This document shows positions 35,575-47,312 of a stretch of DNA of 64,000 nucleotides, one piece after another (position 1 is the first letter of the stretch; each line of letters opens with the position of its first letter). Below the pieces are notes generated by a model. The model was not told where the DNA came from and did not search any database. It saw only the letters and a program-made list of their open reading frames with translations. The position numbers were made by a program, and so were the translations under genes. Source of the DNA: Amphritea pacifica (lineage in GTDB: Bacteria > Pseudomonadota > Gammaproteobacteria > Pseudomonadales > Balneatricaceae); the NCBI RefSeq assembly GCF_016924145.1, contig NZ_JAFFZO010000008.1, forward strand, positions 40,501 through 104,500, read 5' to 3'.

Positions 35575-37374
35575 ATGCCGGAATATAAAGCGCCCTTAAA
35601 AGATATACAGTTTGTACTGGACGAAATGCTGCACAGTGAACAGCACTACCAGAGCCTGCCGGGTTGTGAAGAAGCTACCCCGGATATGGTGGCAGCTATT
35701 CTGGAAGAGGGGGCAAAGTTTGCTGAGCGGGTGCTGGCACCCCTGAATCAGGTGGGTGATCGGGAAGGCTGTCAGTTAACGGATGGCGAGGTGAAGACGC
35801 CTGCTGGTTTTAAAGAGGCCTATCAGCAGTTTGTTGAAGGGGGCTGGCCCTCTCTGGCCCATGATCCTGAGTGGGGTGGGCAGGGGTTGCCGGAGTCGAT
35901 CGGTATTGTACTTAATGAGATGGTTGGCTCAGCCAACTGGTCCTGGAGTATGTATCCGGGGCTGAGCCACGGGGCGATGAATACCATTGAAGCTCATGGT
36001 ACAGAAGCGCAGAAACAGACCTACCTGACCCGGCTGATCAGTGGCGAGTGGACCGGTACCATGTGTCTGACCGAATCCCATTGCGGTACCGATCTGGGGA
36101 TGCTGAAAACCAAAGCGGAACCCCAGGCCGACGGCAGCTATAAAATCAGCGGCACTAAGATCTTTATCTCCGCCGGTGAGCACGATATGGCGGATAATAT
36201 CGTTCATATCGTGCTGGCCCGTCTGCCGGATGCTCCCCAGGGGACCAAAGGTATCTCGCTGTTTATCGTACCCAAGTTCCTGCCTAACAGCGATGGTAAT
36301 GTCGGTGAACGGAATAACCTGAGTTGTGGTTCGCTGGAACATAAGATGGGGATTCATGGTAACGCTACCTGTGTTATGAACTTTGATGGCGCTACCGGCT
36401 ATCTGATCGGGCCGGAAAACAAAGGCCTGAACTGTATGTTCACCTTTATGAATACCGCACGTCTGGGTACCGCGCTGCAGGGGCTGGCCCACGCTGAATG
36501 GGGCTATCAGAACTCACTGGCTTACGCCCGGGATCGTTTGCAGATGCGGGCGCTGAATGGCCCTGCCTGTCCCGACAAGCCTGCTGATCCGATTATTGTT
36601 CATCCTGATGTACGGCGTATGCTGCTGACCCAGAAAGCCTTTGCTGAAGGCGGACGGGCGCTGATCTATTACTGCGCGCAGCTGGTGGACAGAGTTAACC
36701 TGACCACCGATAGTGATGAGCGGCAGCAGGCCGACACTCAGCTGGCTTTCCTGACACCGATAGCCAAAGCGTTTCTGACTGAAACCGGCTTTGAATCAGC
36801 CAATCTGGGATTACAGATCTTTGGTGGGCACGGTTATATCAGTGAGTGGGGGATGGAGCAAAACGTTCGTGATAGCCGTATCTCGATGTTGTATGAAGGC
36901 ACCACCGGGATTCAGGCGCTCGATCTGTTAGGCCGTAAAGTGCTGATGACTCAGGGCGAATCGCTGAAATCCTTTACCAAAGTGGTACATAAGTTCTGCC
37001 AGTCCCAGGCTGAGAATCGTGCCATGCAGGAGTTTATCAGTCCGCTTGCCCGATTGAATAAAGAGTGGGGCGATCTGACCACGCGTATCGGCATGAAAGC
37101 GATGATGAACCGGGAAGAGGTCGGTGCCGCTTCTGTGGATTACCTGATGTATTCCGGCTATGCAACGATGGCCTATCTGTGGGCCAGAATGGCTGTCACT
37201 GCGCAGCAGAAGCTGGATGCCGGTGAGGGCGACCGGAGCTTCTATCAGGCGAAGCTGAAAACCGCACGGTTCTACTTTGAGCGGATTCTGCCCCGGACGA
37301 AAACCCTGGAAGCGACCATCGATTCCGGTGCGGATAATCTGCTGGCGATGGATGAAGCAGAGTTTTCCTGCTGA
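35575..37374 (+). CDS. Acyl-CoA dehydrogenase, long form (FadE1/FadE2- or DmdC-like)
   Basis: The ATG at 35575 with GAGGTG upstream gives MPEYKAPLKDIQFVLDEML and 599 residues. This is the approximately 600-residue acyl-CoA dehydrogenase family with an extra C-terminal domain (about 480-595). FAD-site text MCLTESHCGTDLGMLKTKA, the ISGTKIFISAGEHD segment and the catalytic-base region RISMLYEGTTGIQALDLLGRK are intact. Members include P. aeruginosa FadE1/FadE2 (fatty acyl-CoA) and DmdC (methylmercaptopropionyl-CoA, from DMSP). The surrounding beta-oxidation genes favour fatty acyl-CoA, while a marine host keeps DmdC possible. Confidence 0.9.
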   Translation: MPEYKAPLKDIQFVLDEMLHSEQHYQSLPGCEEATPDMVAAILEEGAKFAERVLAPLNQVGDREGCQLTDGEVKTPAGFKEAYQQFVEGGWPSLAHDPEWGGQGLPESIGIVLNEMVGSANWSWSMYPGLSHGAMNTIEAHGTEAQKQTYLTRLISGEWTGTMCLTESHCGTDLGMLKTKAEPQADGSYKISGTKIFISAGEHDMADNIVHIVLARLPDAPQGTKGISLFIVPKFLPNSDGNVGERNNLSCGSLEHKMGIHGNATCVMNFDGATGYLIGPENKGLNCMFTFMNTARLGTALQGLAHAEWGYQNSLAYARDRLQMRALNGPACPDKPADPIIVHPDVRRMLLTQKAFAEGGRALIYYCAQLVDRVNLTTDSDERQQADTQLAFLTPIAKAFLTETGFESANLGLQIFGGHGYISEWGMEQNVRDSRISMLYEGTTGIQALDLLGRKVLMTQGESLKSFTKVVHKFCQSQAENRAMQEFISPLARLNKEWGDLTTRIGMKAMMNREEVGAASVDYLMYSGYATMAYLWARMAVTAQQKLDAGEGDRSFYQAKLKTARFYFERILPRTKTLEATIDSGADNLLAMDEAEFSC

Positions 37375-37532
37375 TCCGGGCTGTTGAAATAACGATGAAA
37401 CGATTTGTCACCAAGCTGGTACGAAGCAAAGCCGGTCAGGTATTACTGACCGGTCTGATCAGGGTTAATCATCGCGTGCGGCGTCAGGGTTCACGCATGT
37501 CGTCGCAGCTAAAAGCAACAGAGGAGAGAGAT

Positions 37533-37850
37533 ATGTCAGAGATTCAGGGGTTGTTTGAAACCATGGCCGGGCGCTTTAACAGCGCTGCAGCGGCAGGCCT
37601 GGATGCGGTGTTTCAGTATAAACTGGATGAAGGCGATGCCTATCATGTCGCTATTTCAGGTGGGGAGTGTGCGCTGGATAAAGGGCTGCATGATAGTCCC
37701 AGTGTGGTTCTGATGATGGACAGCCAGACCTTCAAAGAGGTGCTGGAGGGAGAAACTAACGGTATGCAGGCGTTTATGGCTGGTCGCATCCGTGCTGAAG
37801 GCGACGTGATGCTGGCAACCCGCCTGGAGGCCCTGTTTCCTGCCGGTTAA
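37533..37850 (+). CDS. SCP2 sterol-transfer-family protein
   Basis: The frame is open from 37395, but the ATG at 37533 has a strong GAGGAGAGAG site and starts the domain exactly (MSEIQGLFETMAGRFN), giving 105 residues. It is a single SCP2 domain: ISGGECALDKGLHDSPSVVLMMDSQTFKEVLEGETNGMQAFMAGRIRAEGDVMLATRLEALF. The fold has a hydrophobic tunnel for acyl chains or acyl-CoA. Placed between an acyl-CoA dehydrogenase and an acyl-CoA synthetase, it probably carries or buffers fatty acyl substrates. That role is inferred from family and context. Confidence 0.88.
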   Translation: MSEIQGLFETMAGRFNSAAAAGLDAVFQYKLDEGDAYHVAISGGECALDKGLHDSPSVVLMMDSQTFKEVLEGETNGMQAFMAGRIRAEGDVMLATRLEALFPAG

Positions 37851-38001
37851 TCCGTAACACAGCAGTGCTGAGTCACGGTTGCTGCTGATTATATTAGACT
37901 TTTTTCTCTGAGCACTTATGCTGAGAGCAACGGGTCTAACGCTGCACCCGTTATAAAAACAGCTTAACAACAATAACAATGACAGTAGACGGGATCTGAA
38001 T

Positions 38002-39666
38002 ATGGATCAAAAAGTACGCGGTAGCTGGATTCCAGAAAGTCTGAATCCAAAAGGCTATAACACGCTGACGGATGTTATCCAGCGAATCGTCAGCGAATAT
38101 GCCTCTAAAACCGCCTTTACCAGCTTTGGCAATGCGATGAGCTATGCAGAGCTGGGGCAGTTGTCGGATGCGTTTGCCGTTTACCTGCAGCAGGAAACCG
38201 ATCTGCAACCGGGTGATCGTATTGCGATTCAACTGCCGAACCTGAATCAGTATCCGGTGGTGCTGTTCGGCGCGCTCAAAGCGGGCCTGATCATCGTGAA
38301 TACGAACCCGTTGTACACTCCCAGGGAGCTGGAAAAACAGTTTAATGACTCGGGCGCTAAAGCGCTGGTGGTCTACAAAGGGGTTGCACATAATGTTGAT
38401 AAGATTATTGCCAACACCCCGATAAAATATGTTTTCACCACCCAGATTGCCGATCTGCACCCGCCTTTAAAACGGCTGCTGATCAACTCGGTGGTGAAAT
38501 ATATCAGGAAGATGGAACCTGCGTACCATCTGCCCCAGGCGATCGAACTGCGGCATGTGTTAAAGCAAAAGGCAGGTCAGAAGCCCCAGGTGGTGCCTCA
38601 GAGCTGCAGCGATATTGCGGTGCTGCAATATACCGGCGGCACCACCGGTGTCTCCAAAGGCGCAATGCTGACCCATGGCAACCTGATCTCCAACTTCCTT
38701 CAGGGGGTTAAGCTGATCTCAGATGCCGACAAACACTGGGCGGAGATGGTGGTCGCGCCGTTACCGCTTTATCATATCTATGCCTTTACTATCACCATGG
38801 CGGTGCTTGAGCTGGGTGGTAATAACCTGCTGATTGCCAACCCCCGTGATATATCCGGTTTTGTCAAAGAGCTGCAAAAGCATGCGGTATCGGCGTTTAT
38901 CGGACTGAATACCCTGTTTGTTGCGATCTGTAATCATAAAGACAGCCATCTGATCGATTTCAGTCATCTTAAAGTCACCCTGTCCGGCGGTATGGCGCTG
39001 ACTTTAGCTGCAGCGAAGGCCTGGGAGAAGCTGACCGGTTGCCAGGTGCTGGAAGCTTACGGCCTGACTGAGACATCTCCGGCGGTAGCGATGAACCCGC
39101 CGCGAAATATCCGTGTGGGGACAATAGGCCCGCCGGTGGCCGAGACCGAGGTGAAAATTGTCGGCGCTGAGGGCCAGGCTCTGGGTGTCGGCGAGCCGGG
39201 GGAACTTTGTGTTAAAGGGCCTCAGGTGATGCTGGGGTACTGGCAGAGAGAGCAGGCCACCCGCAGTTGTTTTACCGATGATGGCTTTTTTATTACCGGC
39301 GATGTGGCGATTATTGAAGCGGATGGTTATCTGCGTATCGTTGACCGGGCAAAAGATATGATCAATGTGTCTGGCTTTAATGTGTATCCCAATGAAGTTG
39401 AGGATGTCGTCACTCTGCATCCGGCGGTGGTTGAGTGCGCCGCAGTGGGAGTGCCTGATGTTCACAGTGGCGAGATCGTAAAGCTTTTTGTGGTGACGAA
39501 AGAGAAGGTCACCAGCGAAGAGATTCGCGACTGGTGTAAAGAGCGCCTGACCCCCTATAAGGTGCCTAAGATCGTCGAGTTTGCCGATGAGCTGCCCAAA
39601 TCAAATGTGGGCAAAGTGCTGCGGCGTATGTTGCGTAACGAGAAGCCCGGTAGTCATGCTGCCTGA
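38002..39666 (+). CDS. fadD: Long-chain fatty-acid--CoA ligase
   Basis: This 554-residue AMP-forming acyl-CoA synthetase has the phosphate loop YTGGTTGVSKGAMLTH, A-motif YGLTETSPAVAMNPP, hinge text GDVAIIEADGYLRIVDRAKDMINVSGFNVYPNEVE (which includes the fatty-acyl-CoA synthetase signature), and the C-terminal Lys in PKSNVGKVLRR. It activates fatty acids for the beta-oxidation enzymes encoded around it. The symbol follows the family; a second fadD elsewhere is likely. Confidence 0.9.
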   Translation: MDQKVRGSWIPESLNPKGYNTLTDVIQRIVSEYASKTAFTSFGNAMSYAELGQLSDAFAVYLQQETDLQPGDRIAIQLPNLNQYPVVLFGALKAGLIIVNTNPLYTPRELEKQFNDSGAKALVVYKGVAHNVDKIIANTPIKYVFTTQIADLHPPLKRLLINSVVKYIRKMEPAYHLPQAIELRHVLKQKAGQKPQVVPQSCSDIAVLQYTGGTTGVSKGAMLTHGNLISNFLQGVKLISDADKHWAEMVVAPLPLYHIYAFTITMAVLELGGNNLLIANPRDISGFVKELQKHAVSAFIGLNTLFVAICNHKDSHLIDFSHLKVTLSGGMALTLAAAKAWEKLTGCQVLEAYGLTETSPAVAMNPPRNIRVGTIGPPVAETEVKIVGAEGQALGVGEPGELCVKGPQVMLGYWQREQATRSCFTDDGFFITGDVAIIEADGYLRIVDRAKDMINVSGFNVYPNEVEDVVTLHPAVVECAAVGVPDVHSGEIVKLFVVTKEKVTSEEIRDWCKERLTPYKVPKIVEFADELPKSNVGKVLRRMLRNEKPGSHAA

Positions 39667-39707
39667 AATATTGTCGAAATCAGAATCTGACTATACAGGA
39701 GTCGGCT

Positions 39708-40478
39708 ATGAGTGAACTGCTGAGTATAACCACCCGGGGGCATGTCTGTCAGATTCGCCTGAACCGTCCCGAGAAGAAAAATGCCCTCACGCTGCCGCTG
39801 TATGAGGGGTTAACTGCAGCACTGCTCAGTGCGGATGAGAACCCTGATGTCAGAGTTATCGTGCTGGGCTCCACCGGTGACAGCTTCTGCTCCGGTAACG
39901 ATATTGCTGATTTTATTGCGGCAGCAGGGCGACCGGACGCCGTTAAGATACCGTTGCAGTTTTTGCACACTATCGCCTCCCTGAAAAAGCCGGTTATTGC
40001 CGTGGTGCCGGGTGCTGCAGTCGGTATTGGTACCACCCTGTTGCTGCATTGTGATCTGGTTATCGCCAGTGATCAGGCTCGTTTTCAGCTGCCCTTTGCC
40101 CGTTTGGGGCTGGTGCCTGAAGGTGGCTCTAGCTTGCTGATACCGCAACTGGTGGGGCATCGTCGGGCATTTGAGCTGTTAGTGATGGGCGAGTCTTTCA
40201 GTGCCGCAACCGCTCGTGATCTGGGACTGATCAACCAGGTGGTTATGCATCACAGTTTAGAGGATCTGGCGATGTTGCAGGCGGAAAAGCTGGCGGGTCT
40301 GGCACCTGAAGCGGTACGGCAGAGTAAGGCGATGCTGCGCAGCTATACCCAGTCTCAGTTGGAGGAGGTAATGATGGCGGAGGTTGAACAGTTTGCCGCC
40401 CGGTTGGGCTCAGCCGAAGCTGCAGAAGCGTTACAGGCGTTTATGGAGAAGCGCGAAGCGGATTTTTCCCGCTTCTGA
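39708..40478 (+). CDS. Enoyl-CoA hydratase/isomerase family protein
   Basis: This 256-residue crotonase-fold protein has the oxyanion-hole text FCSGNDIADF and GAAVGIGTTLLLHCDLVIAS, followed by LPFARLGLVPEGGSSLLIPQLVG. One of the two usual acidic catalytic residues (the GGGxE position) is replaced within GAAVGIGTT, while the later PEGG Glu is present. That resembles enoyl-CoA isomerases or PaaG-type enzymes more than full hydratases. It lies 41 bases downstream of fadD on the same strand. Confidence 0.85.
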   Translation: MSELLSITTRGHVCQIRLNRPEKKNALTLPLYEGLTAALLSADENPDVRVIVLGSTGDSFCSGNDIADFIAAAGRPDAVKIPLQFLHTIASLKKPVIAVVPGAAVGIGTTLLLHCDLVIASDQARFQLPFARLGLVPEGGSSLLIPQLVGHRRAFELLVMGESFSAATARDLGLINQVVMHHSLEDLAMLQAEKLAGLAPEAVRQSKAMLRSYTQSQLEEVMMAEVEQFAARLGSAEAAEALQAFMEKREADFSRF

Positions 40479-40519
40479 GGGGGCGTCTGTCAGGTGAGTG
40501 CACGCGAAAGCTTTATGAT

Positions 40520-41098
40520 CTACTGGTTTCCCTTATGGCGTAATAACAGGTCGCCATACAGGGCTTTAATTTCTGCCAGGTCTTTATCGATATCACCACT
40601 GGTTGTATAGCTGCAGTAGATACCGGCTTTACGGGTTCGCAGGTCCAGATAGGCGGTTAGAACCGGAACCCCGGCCTGATGGGCGATATGGTAGAAGCCG
40701 GTTTTCCACTCGTCGACCTGCGAGCGGGTTCCTTCGGGAGCGATCACCAGATAGAGCTGTTCCGCCTGGTCAAACTGAGCGGCGGCCTGGGAGACCACAT
40801 TGAGGGATTTTGAACGGTCGATGGGAATTCCACCCAGCCACATCATCAGGTGACGGAAGGGAAACCTGAATATCTGTACCTTGCCCATCCAGTAGATGGG
40901 AAGTTCCTGGCTGAACGCCAGCATCAGTGCGTAGGGCAGATCCCAGTTACTGGTATGGGGGGCTCCGATCAGAACGCACTTATCGATCCCCTGAATGGCG
41001 CTAAAATCCAGCTGCCACTTGTTCATCTTCAGAAATTTTCGGGAAACCCAGCGTAGCGCGGGTTGTAGTACCGGATTGTCAAAAATAGTCGAGTGCAT
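40520..41098 (-). CDS. PlsC-family acyltransferase
   Basis: This 192-residue protein has the catalytic H-x4-D motif APHTSNWDLP, the substrate-binding GGIPIDRSKS motif and PEGTRS. These are the 1-acylglycerol-3-phosphate acyltransferase family blocks, in the short soluble-like form. It lies convergent to the enoyl-CoA hydratase gene and divergent from fadB. Acceptor lipid is unknown. Confidence 0.88.
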   Translation of the reverse strand: MHSTIFDNPVLQPALRWVSRKFLKMNKWQLDFSAIQGIDKCVLIGAPHTSNWDLPYALMLAFSQELPIYWMGKVQIFRFPFRHLMMWLGGIPIDRSKSLNVVSQAAAQFDQAEQLYLVIAPEGTRSQVDEWKTGFYHIAHQAGVPVLTAYLDLRTRKAGIYCSYTTSGDIDKDLAEIKALYGDLLLRHKGNQ

Positions 41099-41491
41099 GA
41101 GATATCTGAAAGTGTCGCTGTTTTGACGTTATTGTAATGTTAATTGTCCCTGTCTGATACGTAACAACCCTTTAGTCCGCTGTCTGTTATCCCGCATCAC
41201 TGATCGGGAAACACTATGAAAGCCGTGGCCGATCATTTTTATGCTCATAATTGTGATTCGAATGTTTCTTGTAAGGTTTTGTTTTTAAAAGGTATAAATT
41301 CAATATAGACGATTTTGTTACTGATAAAGGCTATTTTTGTTATTGCTGGAAAATCCCCCGCGACTAGTATTAAAAAGTCTGTGCTGTACGCAGAGTTATC
41401 TCCCTGTTTCTGATTTGGCAGTCCGGCGTACAGAGAAAGAGTCAGATGTTTACTATGACGAACAATAATTATCCTGAGTATGGAGTGCACC
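41099..41491. other. Regulatory gap upstream of fadBA
   Basis: This AT-rich 393-base stretch has no credible gene. It contains one spaced 8-bp inverted repeat, CTGTACGC (41384-41391) and GCGTACAG (41426-41433), about 60 bases before fadB. That could be an operator (for example of a fatty-acid-responsive repressor), but there is no match I can name. Confidence 0.4.
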
Positions 41492-44855
<3,364 letters not shown>

Positions 44856-44887
44856 TCACCGCGGCAGCGGTGGTTGCCGCTGCTGAT

Positions 44888-44938
44888 AAAACCCCGGATA
44901 CTGTGACCTGGTGTTACATGATCCGGGGTTTTTTATTT
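44888..44938 (+). terminator. Terminator of fadBA, abutting the acpH start
   Basis: A stem of up to 12 bp, AAAACCCCGGAT (44888-44899) with ATCCGGGGTTTT (44921-44932), has a 21-base loop and is followed by TTTTTATTT. The U-tract runs directly into the TTG start codon of the next gene, and the only G-rich ribosome-like text for that gene (CGGGG) is inside the stem. Confidence 0.8.
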
Positions 44939-45527
44939 GAATTTTTTCGCGCATCTGGTGTTGGCTGACGCAACGGTGGAGTCCCGGGTAGGCAATCTGC
45001 TGGGAGACTTTGCCCGTGGCATCGATCAGCAGATGCTGCCCGCGGAGGTTCTGCAGGGGCTGATTAATCATCGTCGGGTCGATCAGTTTACCGATCAGCA
45101 TGCTGAGGTACAGCAGATGAAGCGTCTGTTTAGTCGACAGCGGCGTCGGTTTGCCGGTATCGCACTGGATGTTTTGTTCGATCACTACCTGCTGAATCAC
45201 TGGCAGCAGTTCAGCTCTCAGTCTAAGACCCGGGTGATCGATACGCTGTATGACGATCTGATTGCCGGACAGTCGCTGATGCCACCGCGAATGCAACAGG
45301 TCACCCAGCGTATCGTCGGGTCTGACTGGTTTGGCAGCTATGAGTGCCTGGACGGGGTGAGCTACGCGCTTGACCGGATTGCCGGAAGGATCAGGTTTAG
45401 CAATCAGTTTACCGGAGTGGGGGAGGAGCTTGAACGCCATTATCCCCGGTTTGAAGCGGGCTTCAGTGTCTTTTTTGCAGATCTGGTGCAACAGTTCCCG
45501 TCACCGCTGATCGATTCCGGGAACTGA
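44937..45527 (+). CDS. acpH: Acyl-carrier-protein phosphodiesterase AcpH
   Basis: AcpH removes 4'-phosphopantetheine from holo-ACP. The 196-residue protein begins MNFFAHLVLADATVESRVGNLLGDFARG, matching the family N-terminus, so the start must be the TTG at 44937; no ATG alternative exists nearby. The INHRRVDQFTD and DVLFDHYLLNHW blocks supply the metal-binding His/Asp set. The start codon touches the U-tract of the fadBA terminator, so expression probably depends on read-through or an internal promoter. The biological link of fatty-acid oxidation and ACP turnover is suggestive only. Confidence 0.88.
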   Translation: MNFFAHLVLADATVESRVGNLLGDFARGIDQQMLPAEVLQGLINHRRVDQFTDQHAEVQQMKRLFSRQRRRFAGIALDVLFDHYLLNHWQQFSSQSKTRVIDTLYDDLIAGQSLMPPRMQQVTQRIVGSDWFGSYECLDGVSYALDRIAGRIRFSNQFTGVGEELERHYPRFEAGFSVFFADLVQQFPSPLIDSGN

Positions 45528-45542
45528 CAGATTGGCTGCCCG

Positions 45543-46652
45543 TTAGCGGTTGCGCTGGGCTAATCTGGCTTGCAGAGTACTGATCAGTTCCTGCTGACCA
45601 TGCCCTGTTTTGTTAACTGCAGGTTCTGCAGTATTGCGATAACGGGCAATGGTATGGGCTATCTTTTGTTCTTTGTTAAGACCGGGGCGCGCATTCAGGC
45701 GGGCAGGAGTGGTCTGCTTCTGTGTCAGAGAGAGCGCTGTTGTAGCGCGATTTTTTTCCTGCTGTAACAGGGCAATTTCGGCACTTTTAACGCTATCCCG
45801 GTCCAGTTCCAGCCGGCTATCGCGGAGGGCTTCCGCCGGTTTCTTCGGTGTCAGGCTCAGGCTGCTGCGGATCGCTGATTTGGCTTTGGCTTTGGGCGCG
45901 GTTTTACGCATCCCCTGAGCGCGGGCATCGATACGCGCCATCACTGCTGCCATCTCCTGAGCTTCCGCTTTTTGCTTTGAAAGTTTGCTGCTTTCGCGAT
46001 TTTCCCGCTCCAGGGCAATCTTTTCCCGGATCAGCTTTTCCTGTTTTGCGGAGGCTACTTTACCACTTGCCAGCTTCGGAGCGGTGGACTGACTGGCCGG
46101 CTTTACGGCGGCTTTTTTGGCTTTTGTTTTCGCGCTGCCTCCACGTTTACGGGAATCCATTGCGGCAAGTACCTTGTTCATCGCCCTGGTTTCCTGCCGT
46201 TCACGCGCGATGCGTGCTTCCAGTTCGGCATCCCGTTGTTGCGCCAGCAGTTTCAGGTCAACTTCACCGGAGGGCTTGACGACCTCGCCTTTCAGCAAGG
46301 CTTTCTGTTCTGCTTCTTCCAGCAGGGCGAGTGCGGCTTTGCGCTCTTCAGCGCTCTGACGATGCACCTTGCTGGGTTTGGGTTTGGTGATCAGACCCTG
46401 CAGGCTTTTACCGTTGAAGGTTTCCAGTGCATCCGCGGTGAGCTCGCGGGCCTCGCTGAGGTTTTCAGCGAAACCGTACTCGCTCAGTGCGAAGCTGTGG
46501 GCTCCGGCATTACGAATGTCATTATATAGTTCGGCCTCAACGCCAGACTCCGCTGCGATCAGCAGTGTCTCCCAGTGGCTATCGATATCGTTTCGGGTGG
46601 AGCCGACATAAACCTGTTGTGAAACTGTGTTGGTGATGGTGAAAATAATCAA
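45543..46652 (-). CDS. Divergent GIY-YIG-like domain fused to a long basic, Ala/Lys-rich tail
   Basis: The frame has no ATG near its 5' end. Candidate starts are TTG at 46676 and TTG at 46652. I choose the latter, which starts the domain exactly (MIIFTITNTVSQQVYVGSTRND) and gives 369 residues. The first 90 residues look like a GIY-YIG fold: IFT in place of GIY, YVG in place of YIG, then Arg, and later ELYNDIRNAGAHSFAL and the EARELTADALETFNGKSL block. The remaining approximately 280 residues are highly charged, helical and Lys/Ala/Gln-rich, with runs such as AKTKAKKAAVKPA, reminiscent of histone-H1-like tails. Whether it cuts DNA or only binds nucleic acid is unknown. Confidence 0.65.
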   Translation of the reverse strand: MIIFTITNTVSQQVYVGSTRNDIDSHWETLLIAAESGVEAELYNDIRNAGAHSFALSEYGFAENLSEARELTADALETFNGKSLQGLITKPKPSKVHRQSAEERKAALALLEEAEQKALLKGEVVKPSGEVDLKLLAQQRDAELEARIARERQETRAMNKVLAAMDSRKRGGSAKTKAKKAAVKPASQSTAPKLASGKVASAKQEKLIREKIALERENRESSKLSKQKAEAQEMAAVMARIDARAQGMRKTAPKAKAKSAIRSSLSLTPKKPAEALRDSRLELDRDSVKSAEIALLQQEKNRATTALSLTQKQTTPARLNARPGLNKEQKIAHTIARYRNTAEPAVNKTGHGQQELISTLQARLAQRNR

Positions 46653-46833
46653 GATATTACCCGGTACCGCTGGCAAAAAGAGGGCGTATTATAGAGATCC
46701 GGGAGGCAAAGGTAAGACTTGAAATTTTGTTTTTTTTCAGACAGAAAAATGAGTCGGGCTATCTGACTGATTTCATGGTTTATTCAGCCGATGAGCAGAG
46801 AGTCTGCTGGAAAAAAGTTTACAATAAATTCCC

Positions 46834-47217
46834 TCAGCGGTTCAGCTGGGCGATCCGCTCCGCCAGTTGTTTGTACTCTGAATAGGTGTCGATAGTGGTT
46901 TTTCGCAACGAATAGGGGACCTCGGCGAGGGGGTTGATGTTGCCTTGCGGCAGTAGCAGTTGCCAGGCCCGGGTAAACTGGGGTTCCTCATTCAACAACA
47001 GTCGGCAGGCAGAGCTGTTCCACAGCGCCGTTAAACTGTTGCTGGCCTCAGCCTGCTGCCGGCAGGCGTTGATCAGGGGCCGCAGCTTGATGATGTAAAC
47101 GGCTGCGGATCGCGGATCGGTCAGTTGCATCGCAATGGCCGATCCGGAGAGGGACAGCAGCATAGCAAACGCCAGCGCTGACAGATAACCCGTTGTATAC
47201 CGTTGCCTGTGGGACAA
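46834..47217 (-). CDS. Small exported hypothetical protein
   Basis: This 127-residue protein has a clear signal peptide (about residues 1-29, ending GSAIA). The mature part of about 98 residues contains two Cys (INACRQQ and SSACRLL) that could form a disulphide, and no known motif. Function is unknown. It lies between the GIY-YIG-like gene and msrAB on the same strand. Confidence 0.65.
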   Translation of the reverse strand: MSHRQRYTTGYLSALAFAMLLSLSGSAIAMQLTDPRSAAVYIIKLRPLINACRQQAEASNSLTALWNSSACRLLLNEEPQFTRAWQLLLPQGNINPLAEVPYSLRKTTIDTYSEYKQLAERIAQLNR

Positions 47218-47312
47218 ACTGCTGCTCCTGTTGAAGGTCTTTAGCGCAGTTTATCCTATTTTTATCGATCACTCAGCTTTGATCGTCAGCTGTCTGAGCG
47301 TTAGCCATTGTA

